A DNA stretch of 64,000 nt from Burkholderia sp. BCC0322. Its GTDB lineage: Bacteria; Pseudomonadota; Gammaproteobacteria; Burkholderiales; Burkholderiaceae. The notes under the pieces were generated by a model. It worked only from the letters and a program-made list of their open reading frames with translations, was not told the origin of the DNA and did no database searches. Shown here piece after piece: positions 43,043 to 55,470 of the stretch (position 1 is the stretch's first letter; the number at the start of each line of letters is the position of its first letter). The stretch covers positions 248,001 to 312,000 of the forward strand of contig NZ_CADFDU010000001.1 of the NCBI RefSeq assembly GCF_902833045.1, read 5' to 3'. The translations under genes and the position numbers were made by a program.

Positions 43043-43936
43043 TTGGACATCCGCAACCTGATCGCCATCGACACGCACGTGCATGCCGAAGTGTCGTGCT
43101 GCCAGCCGCCCGACCTGTTCGCGAAGGCATTCGACGATGCGGCCGACAAGTACTTCGGCACGGTGCTGAAGCAGGGCCGCCGGCCGACGATTCCGGAGAC
43201 GATCGCGTACTACCGCGAGCGTCGCATCGGCTTCGTGATGTTCACCGTCGACTGCGAGACGAACATCGGCCGGCGCCGCATTCCGAACGAGGAGATCGCG
43301 CAGTTCGCGCAGGAGAACGCCGACGTGATGATCGCGTTCGCGAGCATCGACCCGCACAAGGGCCGCTTCGGCGCGCGCGAGGCGCGCCGCCTGATCGAAG
43401 AACACGGCGTGAAGGGCTTCAAGTTCCACCCGACGATGCAGGGGTGCTTTCCGAACGACCGGCTCGCGTATCCGATCTACGAGGTGATCGCCGAATACGG
43501 GCTGCCGGCCGTGTTCCACAGCGGGCATTCGGGGATGGGGTCGGGCATGCGCGGCGGCGGCGGGTTGCGTCTGAAGTACTCCGAACCGATCCATCTCGAC
43601 GACGTCGCCGCCGACTTCCCGGACATGAAGATCGTGATCGCGCACCCGTCGTGGCCGTGGCAGGAGCAAGCGCTGTCGATCGCGCTGCACAAGCCGAACG
43701 TCTACATCGATCTGTCGGGATGGTCGCCGAAGTATTTCTCGCCGGAGCTGGTGAAGTACGCAAACACGCTGCTCAGGCACAAGGTGCTGTTCGCGTCGGA
43801 TTTTCCGCTGATCCGGCCGGATCGCTGGCTGGAGGATTTCCACGGCGCCGGGTTCCGGCCCGACGTGCACCCGCTGATCCTGAAGGACAACGCGGTGGCG
43901 TTACTGGGGTTGGGGCTCGACGCGCCGCGCGCGTGA
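43043..43936 (+). CDS. COG2159-type amidohydrolase of the ferulate island
   Basis: 297 residues, metal-dependent amidohydrolase/decarboxylase fold: DTHVHAE (His12, His14), GFKFHPTMQG (metal Lys/His region, about 134-143), VFHSGHSGMG and IAHPSWPWQ (metal His), ASDFPLIRPDR (metal Asp). The closest named relatives are ortho-decarboxylases such as gamma-resorcylate decarboxylase and 4-oxalomesaconate hydratase-type enzymes, so a role in aromatic acid turnover is plausible but the reaction is open. The start is TTG with GAGGAG six bases upstream. Divergent from ech and sharing its operator. Confidence 0.8.
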   Translation: MDIRNLIAIDTHVHAEVSCCQPPDLFAKAFDDAADKYFGTVLKQGRRPTIPETIAYYRERRIGFVMFTVDCETNIGRRRIPNEEIAQFAQENADVMIAFASIDPHKGRFGAREARRLIEEHGVKGFKFHPTMQGCFPNDRLAYPIYEVIAEYGLPAVFHSGHSGMGSGMRGGGGLRLKYSEPIHLDDVAADFPDMKIVIAHPSWPWQEQALSIALHKPNVYIDLSGWSPKYFSPELVKYANTLLRHKVLFASDFPLIRPDRWLEDFHGAGFRPDVHPLILKDNAVALLGLGLDAPRA

Positions 43937-43975
43937 CGCGCCAAGTGGTGAATGCGCCGATCGTGGCGCGGCGGC

Positions 43976-44022
43976 AGGCGCGGCCGGCGCGGTCGTGCGA
44001 CGATGCCGCGCCCGCCGGCCGC
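43976..44022. terminator. Imperfect hairpin between convergent amidohydrolase and lactonase genes
   Basis: GC-rich complementary arms (around GCGGCCGGCGCGG and CCGCGCCCGCCGGCCGC) flank a 13-base centre. Weak evidence; termination is inferred from position. Confidence 0.3.
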
Positions 44023-44039
44023 TGGCCGCGCCGAAACGC

Positions 44040-44942
44040 TCAGATGGCGCGCTTCGGCGTGAACCGCGCGGTCGGCAGCCCCGCGTGCCGCGTCTGCGCG
44101 ACGAACACGCCGCCCGCATGCGCATCGCTTGCCAGCGCGTCGTCGCTCAACCCGACGCGCGCGCTCGTCACGTACAGGCGGCCTTCGCCATCGAGCGCCG
44201 TGCAGCTCGGCTGCGCGGTCGGCACGTCGACGCGCGCCGTCTCGATGCCGTCCGGCCCGTAGCGCACCACCCGTCGCCCGCCCCACTGCGCGTTCCACAG
44301 GCCGCCGTCGCGATCGATCGTCGAGCCGTCGGGGTCGCCTTCCGCGTCTGTCAGGCGCGCGAACGGCCGCACGTTCGCGACGTCGCCGCCCGCGCGGTAA
44401 TCGCAGACGAAAATCTCGCGCACGAGCGAATCGCAGAAATACATCTTCGAACCGTCCGGCGAGAACGCGATGCTGTTCGCGATCGCCGCCGGCGGCAGCG
44501 CGAGCCGTTCGAGCGTGAGATCCGGCTTCAGCCGGTAGAACCCGCCGACCGCGCGCGGCGGCTCGCCGCCTTCGTCCTTCATCCCGAACACGAACGCGCC
44601 GAACGGGTCGCAGCGCCCGTCGTTCAGCCGCGTCGGCAGGTCGGGTTCGACGTCGACGATCCGCGTGAACGCGCCGCTGCGCAGGTCGAAGAACGCGAGA
44701 TGCGTCGCGAGCCCGACGAGCAGCACGTCCGGATCGCCGGTCAGCGCGAAACACGCGAGCCGCTCGGGCATCGGCCACGGCGTGAGGCCGGAGCCGTCCG
44801 CGCGGCATCGCCACAACTGCGCGCCTTCGATGTCCGTCCAGTACAGCGCGTGCGTCGCATCGCACCACGTCGCGCCTTCGCCGAGCGTGTTGCGGCTGTC
44901 GGCCAGCAGCGTCGCCGACGCGGCCGGATGATTCTGTTGCAT
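44040..44942 (-). CDS. SMP-30/gluconolactonase family lactonase (probable arabinonolactonase)
   Basis: 300 residues, six-bladed beta-propeller. Family landmarks: LGEGATWCDATHALYWTDIEG (about 20-40, with the metal Glu), RLNDGRCDPFGAFVFG (metal Asn/Asp, about 104-119), NSIAFSPDGSKMYFCDS (about 155-171) and DPDGSTIDRDGGLWNAQWGG (about 207-226). Opens the lactone made by the sugar dehydrogenase of the same operon to the aldonate. Last gene of the arabinose operon, 58 bases after araH. Confidence 0.88.
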   Translation of the reverse strand: MQQNHPAASATLLADSRNTLGEGATWCDATHALYWTDIEGAQLWRCRADGSGLTPWPMPERLACFALTGDPDVLLVGLATHLAFFDLRSGAFTRIVDVEPDLPTRLNDGRCDPFGAFVFGMKDEGGEPPRAVGGFYRLKPDLTLERLALPPAAIANSIAFSPDGSKMYFCDSLVREIFVCDYRAGGDVANVRPFARLTDAEGDPDGSTIDRDGGLWNAQWGGRRVVRYGPDGIETARVDVPTAQPSCTALDGEGRLYVTSARVGLSDDALASDAHAGGVFVAQTRHAGLPTARFTPKRAI

Positions 44943-45000
44943 GCCGTCTCCCAGTATCTGTCGCGAATATACGTCGCGTTCGCAGGCGGCGCGCTGCCGG

Positions 45001-46020
45001 TCAGATCTTCATCGCGCGCCGCTGGTTGCGACGATACTGGTCGAACAGCACCGCGAGCAACAGAATTCCGCCGCGTATCAGATATTGGTAAAACGTCGGC
45101 ACGTTCAGCAGGCTCATCGCGTCCTGCACCGCGCCCATGATCAGCACGCCGACCAGCACGCCGGAGATCGTCGCGACGCCGCCCGTCAGCGACACGCCGC
45201 CGAGCACGCATGCGGAGATCACGCCGAGTTCGAGGCCGACCGACGTCTTCGGATCGCCGAGGCTCATCCGCGACGCGAGCATCACGCCGGCGAAGCCCGT
45301 CACGAGCCCCTGCAGCACGAACACTGTGATCTTGATGCGCATCACCGGCAGCCCCGCGAGCAGCGCTGCCTCGCCGTTGCCGCCGACGGCGAGCACGTTC
45401 TTGCCGAACACCGTCTTGCGCAGCAGGAAGCCGAACACGACGAAGCCGACGATGTTGCTCCAGATCGGATACGAGATGCCGAGGAACGAGCCGGCCCCGA
45501 GTTCGAAGAAACGTTCCTCGGAGATCATCACCGCATCGCCGTTCGACGTGATGAACGCGAGCCCGCGCACGACTTCCATCATCGCGAGCGTGACGATCAG
45601 CGAATTGATCCGGTAGCGCGCGATCAGCACGCCGTTCACGAGCCCGACCGCGCCGCCCGCGAGCACGCCGGCCACGGTGCCGAACAGCACGCTGTGCGTC
45701 GCGGTGATCAGTGTCGACGCGACGACGCCCGAGAACGCGACGATCGACGCGACCGACAGGTCGACCTCGCCGAGCGCGAGCACGAACATCATCGTCACCG
45801 CGATCGAGCCGATCAGCGTGACCGACAGCAGCAGGCCCTGGATGTTGCGCGGCGTGAGGAAGTCCGGCACGGTCAGCGACAGCGTCGCGAACAGCACGAG
45901 AAACACCATCACGATGCCGGAGCGGTTGATCAGTTGCCACACGCCGCCGCGCGCCCGCATGGGCGCGGCGGCGGCATCGGGGGACGGAGAGGTACGTTGG
46001 GGTTGCATTGCCTGGCTCAT
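45001..46020 (-). CDS. araH: L-arabinose ABC transporter permease
   Basis: 339 residues, with about ten membrane helices and a Pro/Ala-rich cytoplasmic start. RbsC/AraH family signatures: LALGEVDLSVASIVAFSGVV (about 92-112), YRINSLIVTLAMMEVVRGLAF, GGNGEAALLAGLPV (the EAA-like coupling loop) and LGGVSLTGGVATISGVLVG. Forms the channel for the AraF/AraG pair. Confidence 0.92.
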   Translation of the reverse strand: MSQAMQPQRTSPSPDAAAAPMRARGGVWQLINRSGIVMVFLVLFATLSLTVPDFLTPRNIQGLLLSVTLIGSIAVTMMFVLALGEVDLSVASIVAFSGVVASTLITATHSVLFGTVAGVLAGGAVGLVNGVLIARYRINSLIVTLAMMEVVRGLAFITSNGDAVMISEERFFELGAGSFLGISYPIWSNIVGFVVFGFLLRKTVFGKNVLAVGGNGEAALLAGLPVMRIKITVFVLQGLVTGFAGVMLASRMSLGDPKTSVGLELGVISACVLGGVSLTGGVATISGVLVGVLIMGAVQDAMSLLNVPTFYQYLIRGGILLLAVLFDQYRRNQRRAMKI

Positions 46021-46053
46021 GTCATTTGCATTCCGGTTGATCGTTGCGGGGCG

Positions 46054-47607
<1,554 letters not shown>

Positions 47608-47628
47608 CGCGTTTTCGCCTCGCACCGC

Positions 47629-48633
47629 TCAGATGCCGAGCTCGGCGCGCACGGCCTGCCAGTTCGCGCGCGTCATCAGCTTGCCGCTCGTCTGCGTGTC
47701 GGGCGGCGGCGTCTTGCCGTTGCGGATCCACTCGACGAGGTTCTGCGTGCTGTCCTTGCCGTGGTTCGTCGAGCTGACGGCGATCGTCCCGTAGAAGCCG
47801 GTCGGCTCCTTCTTCTGGAATTCGGCGAACGCCTCGCCCGCGCCGTTGATGCCGACGCCGATCACGTCCGTCGCCGGGATGTGCAGCTGCTCCGTCGCGC
47901 GCACCGCGCCGAGCACGGTTTCCTCGTTCAGCGCGTAGACCACCCACTTCTTCACGTTCGGATGGCGCGCGAGCACCGGAGCTGCCGCACTGAAGCCGCC
48001 TTCGTCGTCGGTTGTCTTCTGCGGCGCATCGAAGATGTTCTCCTTGCGGAAGCCGTTCGCGAGCAGCGCCTGCGTCGCGCCGTCGGTGCGCAGCTTCGCG
48101 GTCGGCAGCTCGTAGTTCGTGATCCGCAGCGCGCCGACTTCCTCGGGCTTCCAGCCGCGCCGCTTCATCTCGTCGGCAATGGCCTGGCCGACCTGGTTGC
48201 CGATCTTGGTCGCCGACATCCCGAGGTGCGGCACGTTCGGCAGCGGCTTGCCGGTCGAATCGACGAGCTGGTCGTCGACGGTCACGAACTTCATGTTGTA
48301 GCGCTTCGCGCGTGCGGCGATCGCCGGGCCGAGGCGCACGTCCGGCGCGCAGATCACGAAGCCCTGCGCGCCTTGCGAGCCGAGGTTGTCGATCGCGGCC
48401 AGCACCTTCTCGCCGTCGGGCGTGCCGATCTTCACGACCGAGAAATTCTCCTTCTGGCCGAGCGCGGCCGCCGCGTTCTGCTCGTTGATGAACCAGGCCT
48501 GCTCGGGCATCTTCACCAGGAAGCCGATCTTCAGCGGCGCGTCGGCGTGCGCGGCGCCCTGCATGCCGAGCGGCGCGATGCAAAGCGCGGCCAGCAGCGC
48601 GCGCAGGGTATGGCGGCGAATCGTGCGATTCAT
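47629..48633 (-). CDS. araF: L-arabinose periplasmic binding protein
   Basis: 334 residues. Signal peptide ends near AAHA (about residue 30). Mature protein is of the AraF type: LKIGFLVKMPEQAWFINEQ (about 33-52), KIGTPDGEKVLAAIDNLGSQGAQGFVICAPD (about 68-98), VTVDDQLVDSTGKPLPNVP, and the C-terminal GVGINGAGEAFAEFQKKEPTGFYGT. AAGGAG precedes the ATG. Binds the sugar in the periplasm for AraGH; the pocket of AraF is known to take L-arabinose, D-galactose and D-fucose. Confidence 0.92.
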   Translation of the reverse strand: MNRTIRRHTLRALLAALCIAPLGMQGAAHADAPLKIGFLVKMPEQAWFINEQNAAAALGQKENFSVVKIGTPDGEKVLAAIDNLGSQGAQGFVICAPDVRLGPAIAARAKRYNMKFVTVDDQLVDSTGKPLPNVPHLGMSATKIGNQVGQAIADEMKRRGWKPEEVGALRITNYELPTAKLRTDGATQALLANGFRKENIFDAPQKTTDDEGGFSAAAPVLARHPNVKKWVVYALNEETVLGAVRATEQLHIPATDVIGVGINGAGEAFAEFQKKEPTGFYGTIAVSSTNHGKDSTQNLVEWIRNGKTPPPDTQTSGKLMTRANWQAVRAELGI

Positions 48634-48706
48634 GTCGTGTCTCCTTGTATCGACTGGGGTCTTCATCATTCGTCGTGCGCGGTCGCGGCGCAGCGCGTCG
48701 GCACGG

Positions 48707-50591
<1,885 letters not shown>

Positions 50592-50641
50592 GGTTCGGTC
50601 CTGCGTCGGTCGAAGCGGCATTCAGCCGGAAAACAATGCGT

Positions 50642-52003
50642 TCAGGATTCGCGGGCGAGCACGCCCGCGGCCGGCTGCGGCGCGCGCAGCGTCACGCGGA
50701 CCACGAACGTGATCAGCATCGCGAACAAAAGCGTCGCCGCGAGGAAATACAGGCCGGCCGCGAGGCTGCCGGTCGCCTGCTTGATCAGGCCGATGCCGTA
50801 CGGCCCGACATAGCCGCCGAGATTCGCGAGCGAATTGATCGCGGCGATGCCCACCGCCGCGCTCGTCCCGGTCAGGAACTCGCCGGGCAGCGCCCAGACG
50901 ACGGCCTGGATCGAGTACAGCGAGAACGCCGTGAGGCAGATGAACAGGAACTGCAGCGCGGGCTGCCGCGCCCATGCGCTGGCGGCCATCGTCAGCGCCG
51001 CGGCGGCCGACACGACGACGATGTGCCAGTAGCGTTCGCGCGTGCGATCCGAATGACGCGGCACGACCAGCAGCCCCACCACCGCGAACAGGTAAGGCAC
51101 GGCGGACAGCAGGCCGGTGGCCGTGTCGCCCGCGCCGAACGCGTGAATGATCGTCGGCAGCCACAGCGACAGCCCGTAGATGCACAGCGGGAACGGCAGG
51201 AACAGCGCCGCGAGCAGCAGCACGCGCCGATCGGCCAGCGTGGCGAGCGGGTTGCGGTGCGCGTCGGGGCGGTACGTGTCGCGATCGGCGGCGAGCTGGC
51301 GCGCGATCCAGCGCCGCTCGTCATCGTTCAGCCAGCGCGCGCGATCCGGCGATTCGGGCAGCAGCCGCAGCGTCGGCCACACGAGCAGCACGGCCGGCAG
51401 GCCGCTGGCGACGAACAGCGCCTGCCAGTTCGACAGCCCGAACAGCCCGTGCGTGGACAGCAGCCAACCCGCGAGCGGCCCCGTCACGATGCCGGCGATC
51501 GGCTGTGCGAGCACGAGCAGCCCGATCACACGCGCGCGGCCGCGCATCGGGAACCACTGCGTGAGGAAATACAGGATGCCCGGATACAGGCCGGCTTCGG
51601 CCGCGCCGAGCAGGAAGCGCAGCACGTAGAAGCTGGTTGGCCCCTGCACGAGCGCCATCGCCATCGTGATCACGCCCCACGTCGCGAGAATGCGCGCGAA
51701 CCACACGCGTGCGCCGAAGCGGCCGAGTGCGAGATTGCTCGGCACCTCGCACAGGAAATAGCCGATGAAGAACAGCCCCGCGCCGAGCCCGTACGCGGCG
51801 TCGCCCAGGCCGACGGCCGCATTCATGTACAGCTTCGCGAAACCGACGACCGTGCGGTCGACGTAGGCCACCACGTAGATCAACGCGAGAAACGGCACGA
51901 GCCTGCGCGTGAGCGTGCGCATCAACCGCCGTTCGTCGACGGCGGCCGACGGGCCGGATTGAGCCGCGGCCGGTGTCGCGGACGGGTGCTGCGTCGTCGT
52001 CAT
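50642..52003 (-). CDS. MFS transporter, ACS (anion:cation symporter) family
   Basis: 453 residues and about 12 membrane helices. Signatures of the ACS/NarK-ExuT branch: YVDRTVVGFAKLYMNAAVGLGDAAYGLGAGLFFIGYFLCEVPSNLALGRFGAR (about 47-100) and a long central loop (about 225-260). Members carry hexuronates, aldonates and other organic anions with protons; here a second uptake route for arabonate, galactonate or a related acid beside the AraFGH system is plausible. GGAG precedes the ATG. In the operon between the two dehydratases. Confidence 0.88.
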   Translation of the reverse strand: MTTTQHPSATPAAAQSGPSAAVDERRLMRTLTRRLVPFLALIYVVAYVDRTVVGFAKLYMNAAVGLGDAAYGLGAGLFFIGYFLCEVPSNLALGRFGARVWFARILATWGVITMAMALVQGPTSFYVLRFLLGAAEAGLYPGILYFLTQWFPMRGRARVIGLLVLAQPIAGIVTGPLAGWLLSTHGLFGLSNWQALFVASGLPAVLLVWPTLRLLPESPDRARWLNDDERRWIARQLAADRDTYRPDAHRNPLATLADRRVLLLAALFLPFPLCIYGLSLWLPTIIHAFGAGDTATGLLSAVPYLFAVVGLLVVPRHSDRTRERYWHIVVVSAAAALTMAASAWARQPALQFLFICLTAFSLYSIQAVVWALPGEFLTGTSAAVGIAAINSLANLGGYVGPYGIGLIKQATGSLAAGLYFLAATLLFAMLITFVVRVTLRAPQPAAGVLARES

Positions 52004-52082
52004 CGTGTCTCCATGGGTGGGCTGCGCCGGCGTCGTCGCCGGTCTGTCCTGCTTCACCTGTGCCGTGTGTCGCGCACGCCGC

Positions 52083-53834
52083 TCAATGCGAGTGGCTCGG
52101 CACGTCCGCGCCGCGCGTGCCGACCAGGAAGTCGAGGTCGCACCCCTCGTCGGCCTGCAGCACGTGATCGATATACAGCCGCGCGTAGCCGCCCTTGCCG
52201 AGCTGGCCGGCCACGCCCGGCGCCGCGGCCGGATCGACGTCCGACAGGCGGCGCTGCAATTCGTCATCCGTAATGTCGAGATGCAACGTGCCGGCCTCGC
52301 AGTCGAGCTCGATCCAGTCGCCGTTGCGCACGGCCGCGAGCGGCCCGCCGGCGGCGGCCTCCGGCGCGACGTGCAGCACGACCGTGCCGTACGCGGTGCC
52401 GCTCATCCGCGCGTCGGAAATCCGCACCATGTCCTTCACGCCCTGGCGCAGCAGCTTCGGCGGCAGCCCCATGTTGCCGACCTCGGCCATCCCCGGATAA
52501 CCGCGCGGCCCGCAGTTCTTCAGCACGAGCACCGAGCTCGCGTCGACGTCGAGCGCTTCGTCGTTGATCGTGGCCTTGTAGTGGTCGAAGTTCTCGAACA
52601 CCACCGCGCGGCCGCGATGCTTGAGCAGCTCGGGGCTCGCCGCCGACGGCTTCAGCACCGCACCGCGCGGCGCGAGATTGCCGCGCAGGATGCGGATGCC
52701 GCCGTCCGCGATCAGCGGCCGGTCGAGCGGGCGGATCACCTCGTCGTCGTAGTTCGGCGCTTCGCGCACGTTGTCCCACAGCGATTTGCCGTTCACCGTC
52801 AGCGCATCCGGGTTCGGCAGCAGCCCGCCTTCGCCGAGCCGGCGCAGCACCGCCGGCAGCCCGCCCGCGTAATAGAACTCCTCCATCAGGAAGCGACCCG
52901 ACGGCATCAGGTCGACGATCGTCGGCGTGTCGCGGCCGATGCGCATCCAGTCTTCCAGTTCGAGCGGCACGCCGATGCGGCCCGCGATCGCCTTCAGGTG
53001 GATCACCGCATTCGTCGAACCGCCGATCGCCGCGTTCGCGCGGATCGCGTTCTCGAATGCCGCGCGCGTCAGGATCTTCGACAGCACGAGCCCTTCGAGC
53101 GCCATCTCGACGATGCGGATGCCGGACATGTGCGCAAGCACGTAGCGGCGCGAATCGACGGCCGGAATCGCCGCGTTGTGCGGCAGCGCGACGCCGAGCG
53201 CCTCGGCCATGCACGCCATCGTCGACGCGGTGCCCATCGTGTTGCAGGTGCCGGCCGAGCGCGACATCCCGGCTTCGGCCGACAGGAAGTGATGCAGGTC
53301 GATCTCGCCGGCCTTCAGCGCTTCGTGCAGCTGCCATACGGCCGTGCCCGACCCGATGTTCTTGCCTTCCAGCTTGCCGTTCAGCATCGGGCCGCCCGAC
53401 ACGACGATCGCCGGCACGTCGCAACTCGCCGCGCCCATCAACAGCGCGGGCGTGGTCTTGTCACAGCCGGCGAGCAGTACGACGGCGTCGATCGGGTTGC
53501 CGCGGATCGCTTCCTCGACGTCCATCGACGCGAGGTTGCGCGTGAGCATCGCCGACGGCCGCAGGTTCGATTCGCCGTTCGAGAACACCGGGAATTCGAC
53601 CGGGAAACCGCCCGCCTCGAAGATCCCGCGCTTCACGTGCTCGGCGAGCTTGCGGAAGTGCGCGTTGCACGGCGTCAGTTCGGACCACGTATTGCAGATG
53701 CCGATGATCGGCCGGCCATCGAACTCGTGATCGGGGATGCCCTGGTTCTTCATCCAGCTCCGGTACATGAAGCCGTTCTTGTCATTCGTGCCGAACCATT
53801 GGGCGGAGCGCAGCCTGGGTTTTGTTGCCGACAT
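52083..53834 (-). CDS. Probable L-arabonate dehydratase (IlvD/Edd family)
   Basis: 583 residues. The Fe-S ligands fall at Cys56 (GICNTWSELTPC), Cys124 (LAGCDKTTPA) and Cys197 (GTCNTMGTAST), the same spacing as the characterised L-arabonate dehydratase of Rhizobium (offset by three residues), and the catalytic serine region is DARMSGTAYGT near the C-terminus. Dehydrates L-arabonate (often also D-galactonate/D-fuconate) to the 2-keto-3-deoxy acid. First gene of the minus-strand arabinose operon, divergent from a LysR regulator. Confidence 0.9.
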   Translation of the reverse strand: MSATKPRLRSAQWFGTNDKNGFMYRSWMKNQGIPDHEFDGRPIIGICNTWSELTPCNAHFRKLAEHVKRGIFEAGGFPVEFPVFSNGESNLRPSAMLTRNLASMDVEEAIRGNPIDAVVLLAGCDKTTPALLMGAASCDVPAIVVSGGPMLNGKLEGKNIGSGTAVWQLHEALKAGEIDLHHFLSAEAGMSRSAGTCNTMGTASTMACMAEALGVALPHNAAIPAVDSRRYVLAHMSGIRIVEMALEGLVLSKILTRAAFENAIRANAAIGGSTNAVIHLKAIAGRIGVPLELEDWMRIGRDTPTIVDLMPSGRFLMEEFYYAGGLPAVLRRLGEGGLLPNPDALTVNGKSLWDNVREAPNYDDEVIRPLDRPLIADGGIRILRGNLAPRGAVLKPSAASPELLKHRGRAVVFENFDHYKATINDEALDVDASSVLVLKNCGPRGYPGMAEVGNMGLPPKLLRQGVKDMVRISDARMSGTAYGTVVLHVAPEAAAGGPLAAVRNGDWIELDCEAGTLHLDITDDELQRRLSDVDPAAAPGVAGQLGKGGYARLYIDHVLQADEGCDLDFLVGTRGADVPSHSH

Positions 53835-53913
53835 CGTCAGTCCTGTGGTGACGGGATACCGGCGCAGTCTAGGCAGAATTTTGATAACTCGCTAATGACG
53901 TTTTGGTCGATTA

Positions 53914-53933
53914 CGATATCCAATTCGATATCG
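53914..53933. promoter_or_regulatory. Candidate LysR operator in the arabinose divergent promoter
   Basis: CGATATC-N6-GATATCG, a perfect 7-bp inverted repeat with 20-base span between the arabonate dehydratase and LysR starts, 16 bases before the regulator's ATG. It has the size of a LysR recognition site. An AT-rich tail follows. Confidence 0.55.
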
Positions 53934-53948
53934 ATATAAACCCGTACG

Positions 53949-54899
53949 ATGCCCGAAGCCAGTCCGTGGGGAAACCGTGGCCGCCTGAAGACGCGCCAGC
54001 TTCTGCTGGTCGTCGCGCTTGCCGACGAAGGCAGCATTCACCGCGCGGCGGCCGCGCTGAACATGACGCAGCCGGCCGCGTCGAAGCTGCTGCGCGAACT
54101 CGAGGAATCGATCGGCGCGGTGCTGTTCGAACGCCTGCCGCGCGGGATGCGGCCGACGCTGTACGGCGACGCGCTGATCCGCCACGCGCGCGCGGCGCTC
54201 GGCAGCCTCGACCAGGCGCACGAGGAACTGGCCGCGCTGAAGGCCGGCCATCTCGGCCATGTGGCGGTGGGCGCGATCACGTCGCCGGGCCTGCGGCTCG
54301 TGCCGCCGGCCGTCGCCGCGGTGAAGGACACGCACGCGAACGTGCGCGTGTCCGTCGCGATCGACACGAGCAATGCGCTGCTCGAACACCTCGCGCAGGA
54401 CAAGCTCGACATCGTGCTCGGCCGGCTGTCAGCCGAACACGACAAGCTGCACCTGCGCTACGAGCCGCTGACCGGCGAGCCGGTCGCGGCCGTCGTGCGG
54501 CCCGGCCATCCGCTGCTCGCGCAAGCACCGCTGTCGCTCGCCGACGTGCAGCGCGCCGCGTGGATCATGCCGCCGGCCGGCAGCGTGCTGCGCCACCGCT
54601 TCGAGCTGGTGTTCCAGCGCGCGAGCCTCGCGCCGCCCGCGAACGTCGTCGAGACGGCCGCGCTGCTGTTCATCACGCAGCTGATCGAGCAAAGCGACAT
54701 GATCGCGGTGCTCGCGGAGGACGTCGCGCTGTACTACGCGCGACATGGCATCGTGTCGGTGCTGCCGCTGGAGATGGATTGCCGGATGGACGATTTCGGG
54801 ATCATCACGCGCACCGACCGGCTGCATTCACCGGCCGTCGCGGTGATGGCCGACGCGATCCGAGCGACCGCGCGGGAGGTGTACGGGATCGCGTTGTAA
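53949..54899 (+). CDS. LysR-type regulator of the arabinose operon (GbpR-like)
   Basis: 316 residues. HTH at about 14-75 (RLKTRQLLLVVALADEGSIHRAAAALNMTQPAASKLLRELEESIGAVLFER) and effector domain to the end. The sequence is close to GbpR-type regulators of galactose/arabinose operons, which usually repress until the sugar binds. Divergent from the arabonate dehydratase gene; an inverted repeat lies between. Its end almost touches the end of the OsmC gene. Confidence 0.9.
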   Translation: MPEASPWGNRGRLKTRQLLLVVALADEGSIHRAAAALNMTQPAASKLLRELEESIGAVLFERLPRGMRPTLYGDALIRHARAALGSLDQAHEELAALKAGHLGHVAVGAITSPGLRLVPPAVAAVKDTHANVRVSVAIDTSNALLEHLAQDKLDIVLGRLSAEHDKLHLRYEPLTGEPVAAVVRPGHPLLAQAPLSLADVQRAAWIMPPAGSVLRHRFELVFQRASLAPPANVVETAALLFITQLIEQSDMIAVLAEDVALYYARHGIVSVLPLEMDCRMDDFGIITRTDRLHSPAVAVMADAIRATAREVYGIAL

Positions 54900-54901
54900 C
54901 G

Positions 54902-55378
54902 TCACGCGGCCGCGCACTCGACGCGCGGTTCGCACCGGATCGGAAAGTTCACGGAGTTGGCGATATAGCACTTCGCATGCGCATCGTGATGCAGCCGCTC
55001 GGCCAGCTCGCGATCGTCGCCCGCGCGGATCGTCACGCGCGGGTGCAGCACGATTTCGGTGAAGCGCCCCTGCTCCGCGGTGTCGAGCATCGTCCCTTCG
55101 GCGTCGTCGACGTACGCGAGCACGCGGATACCGGCTTCCGAGCAAAGATGCAGATACCACAGCTTGTGGCACGCCGAGGCCGACGCGAGTAGCAGGTCCT
55201 CCGGATTCCAGCGTGCCGCGTCGCCGCGAAACGCCGCGTCCGACGAGCCCGGAATGTCCGGCTTCGAACCGGCGCGGATCACATGATCGCGGCCATATTC
55301 GCGATACCCCGACGTGCCGGTTCCGCGGTTGCCGGTCCACTCGACTGCCACGCGGTACGTGTGTTCGCCATGCGCCAT
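54902..55378 (-). CDS. OsmC/Ohr-family thiol peroxidase
   Basis: 158 residues. OsmC fold with the two catalytic cysteines at Cys70 (LLASASACHKLWYL) and Cys137 (HAKCYIANSV), spaced like the OsmC group, and the Glu (EDLLL) before the first. Members reduce organic hydroperoxides. The N-terminus (HTYRVAVEWTGNRGTGTSGYREYGRDHV) fits the YhfA/OsmC-like subgroup. Divergent from the GntR gene, which may control it. Confidence 0.9.
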   Translation of the reverse strand: MAHGEHTYRVAVEWTGNRGTGTSGYREYGRDHVIRAGSKPDIPGSSDAAFRGDAARWNPEDLLLASASACHKLWYLHLCSEAGIRVLAYVDDAEGTMLDTAEQGRFTEIVLHPRVTIRAGDDRELAERLHHDAHAKCYIANSVNFPIRCEPRVECAAA

Positions 55379-55435
55379 CTCGCTCTCCTTCGATATTGGA
55401 ACGTGAGGCCGTCATTGTGGCATCGGAAACCCATT

Positions 55436-55445
55436 TGGTATACCA
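55436..55445. promoter_or_regulatory. Candidate GntR operator
   Basis: TGGTATACCA, a perfect 10-bp palindrome of the GntR-FCD GTATAC type, 26 bases before the regulator's ATG and between it and osmC. Likely autoregulation and control of the divergent gene. Confidence 0.55.
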
Positions 55446-55470
55446 TTATTCCAAAATGGGGAATCACGGA

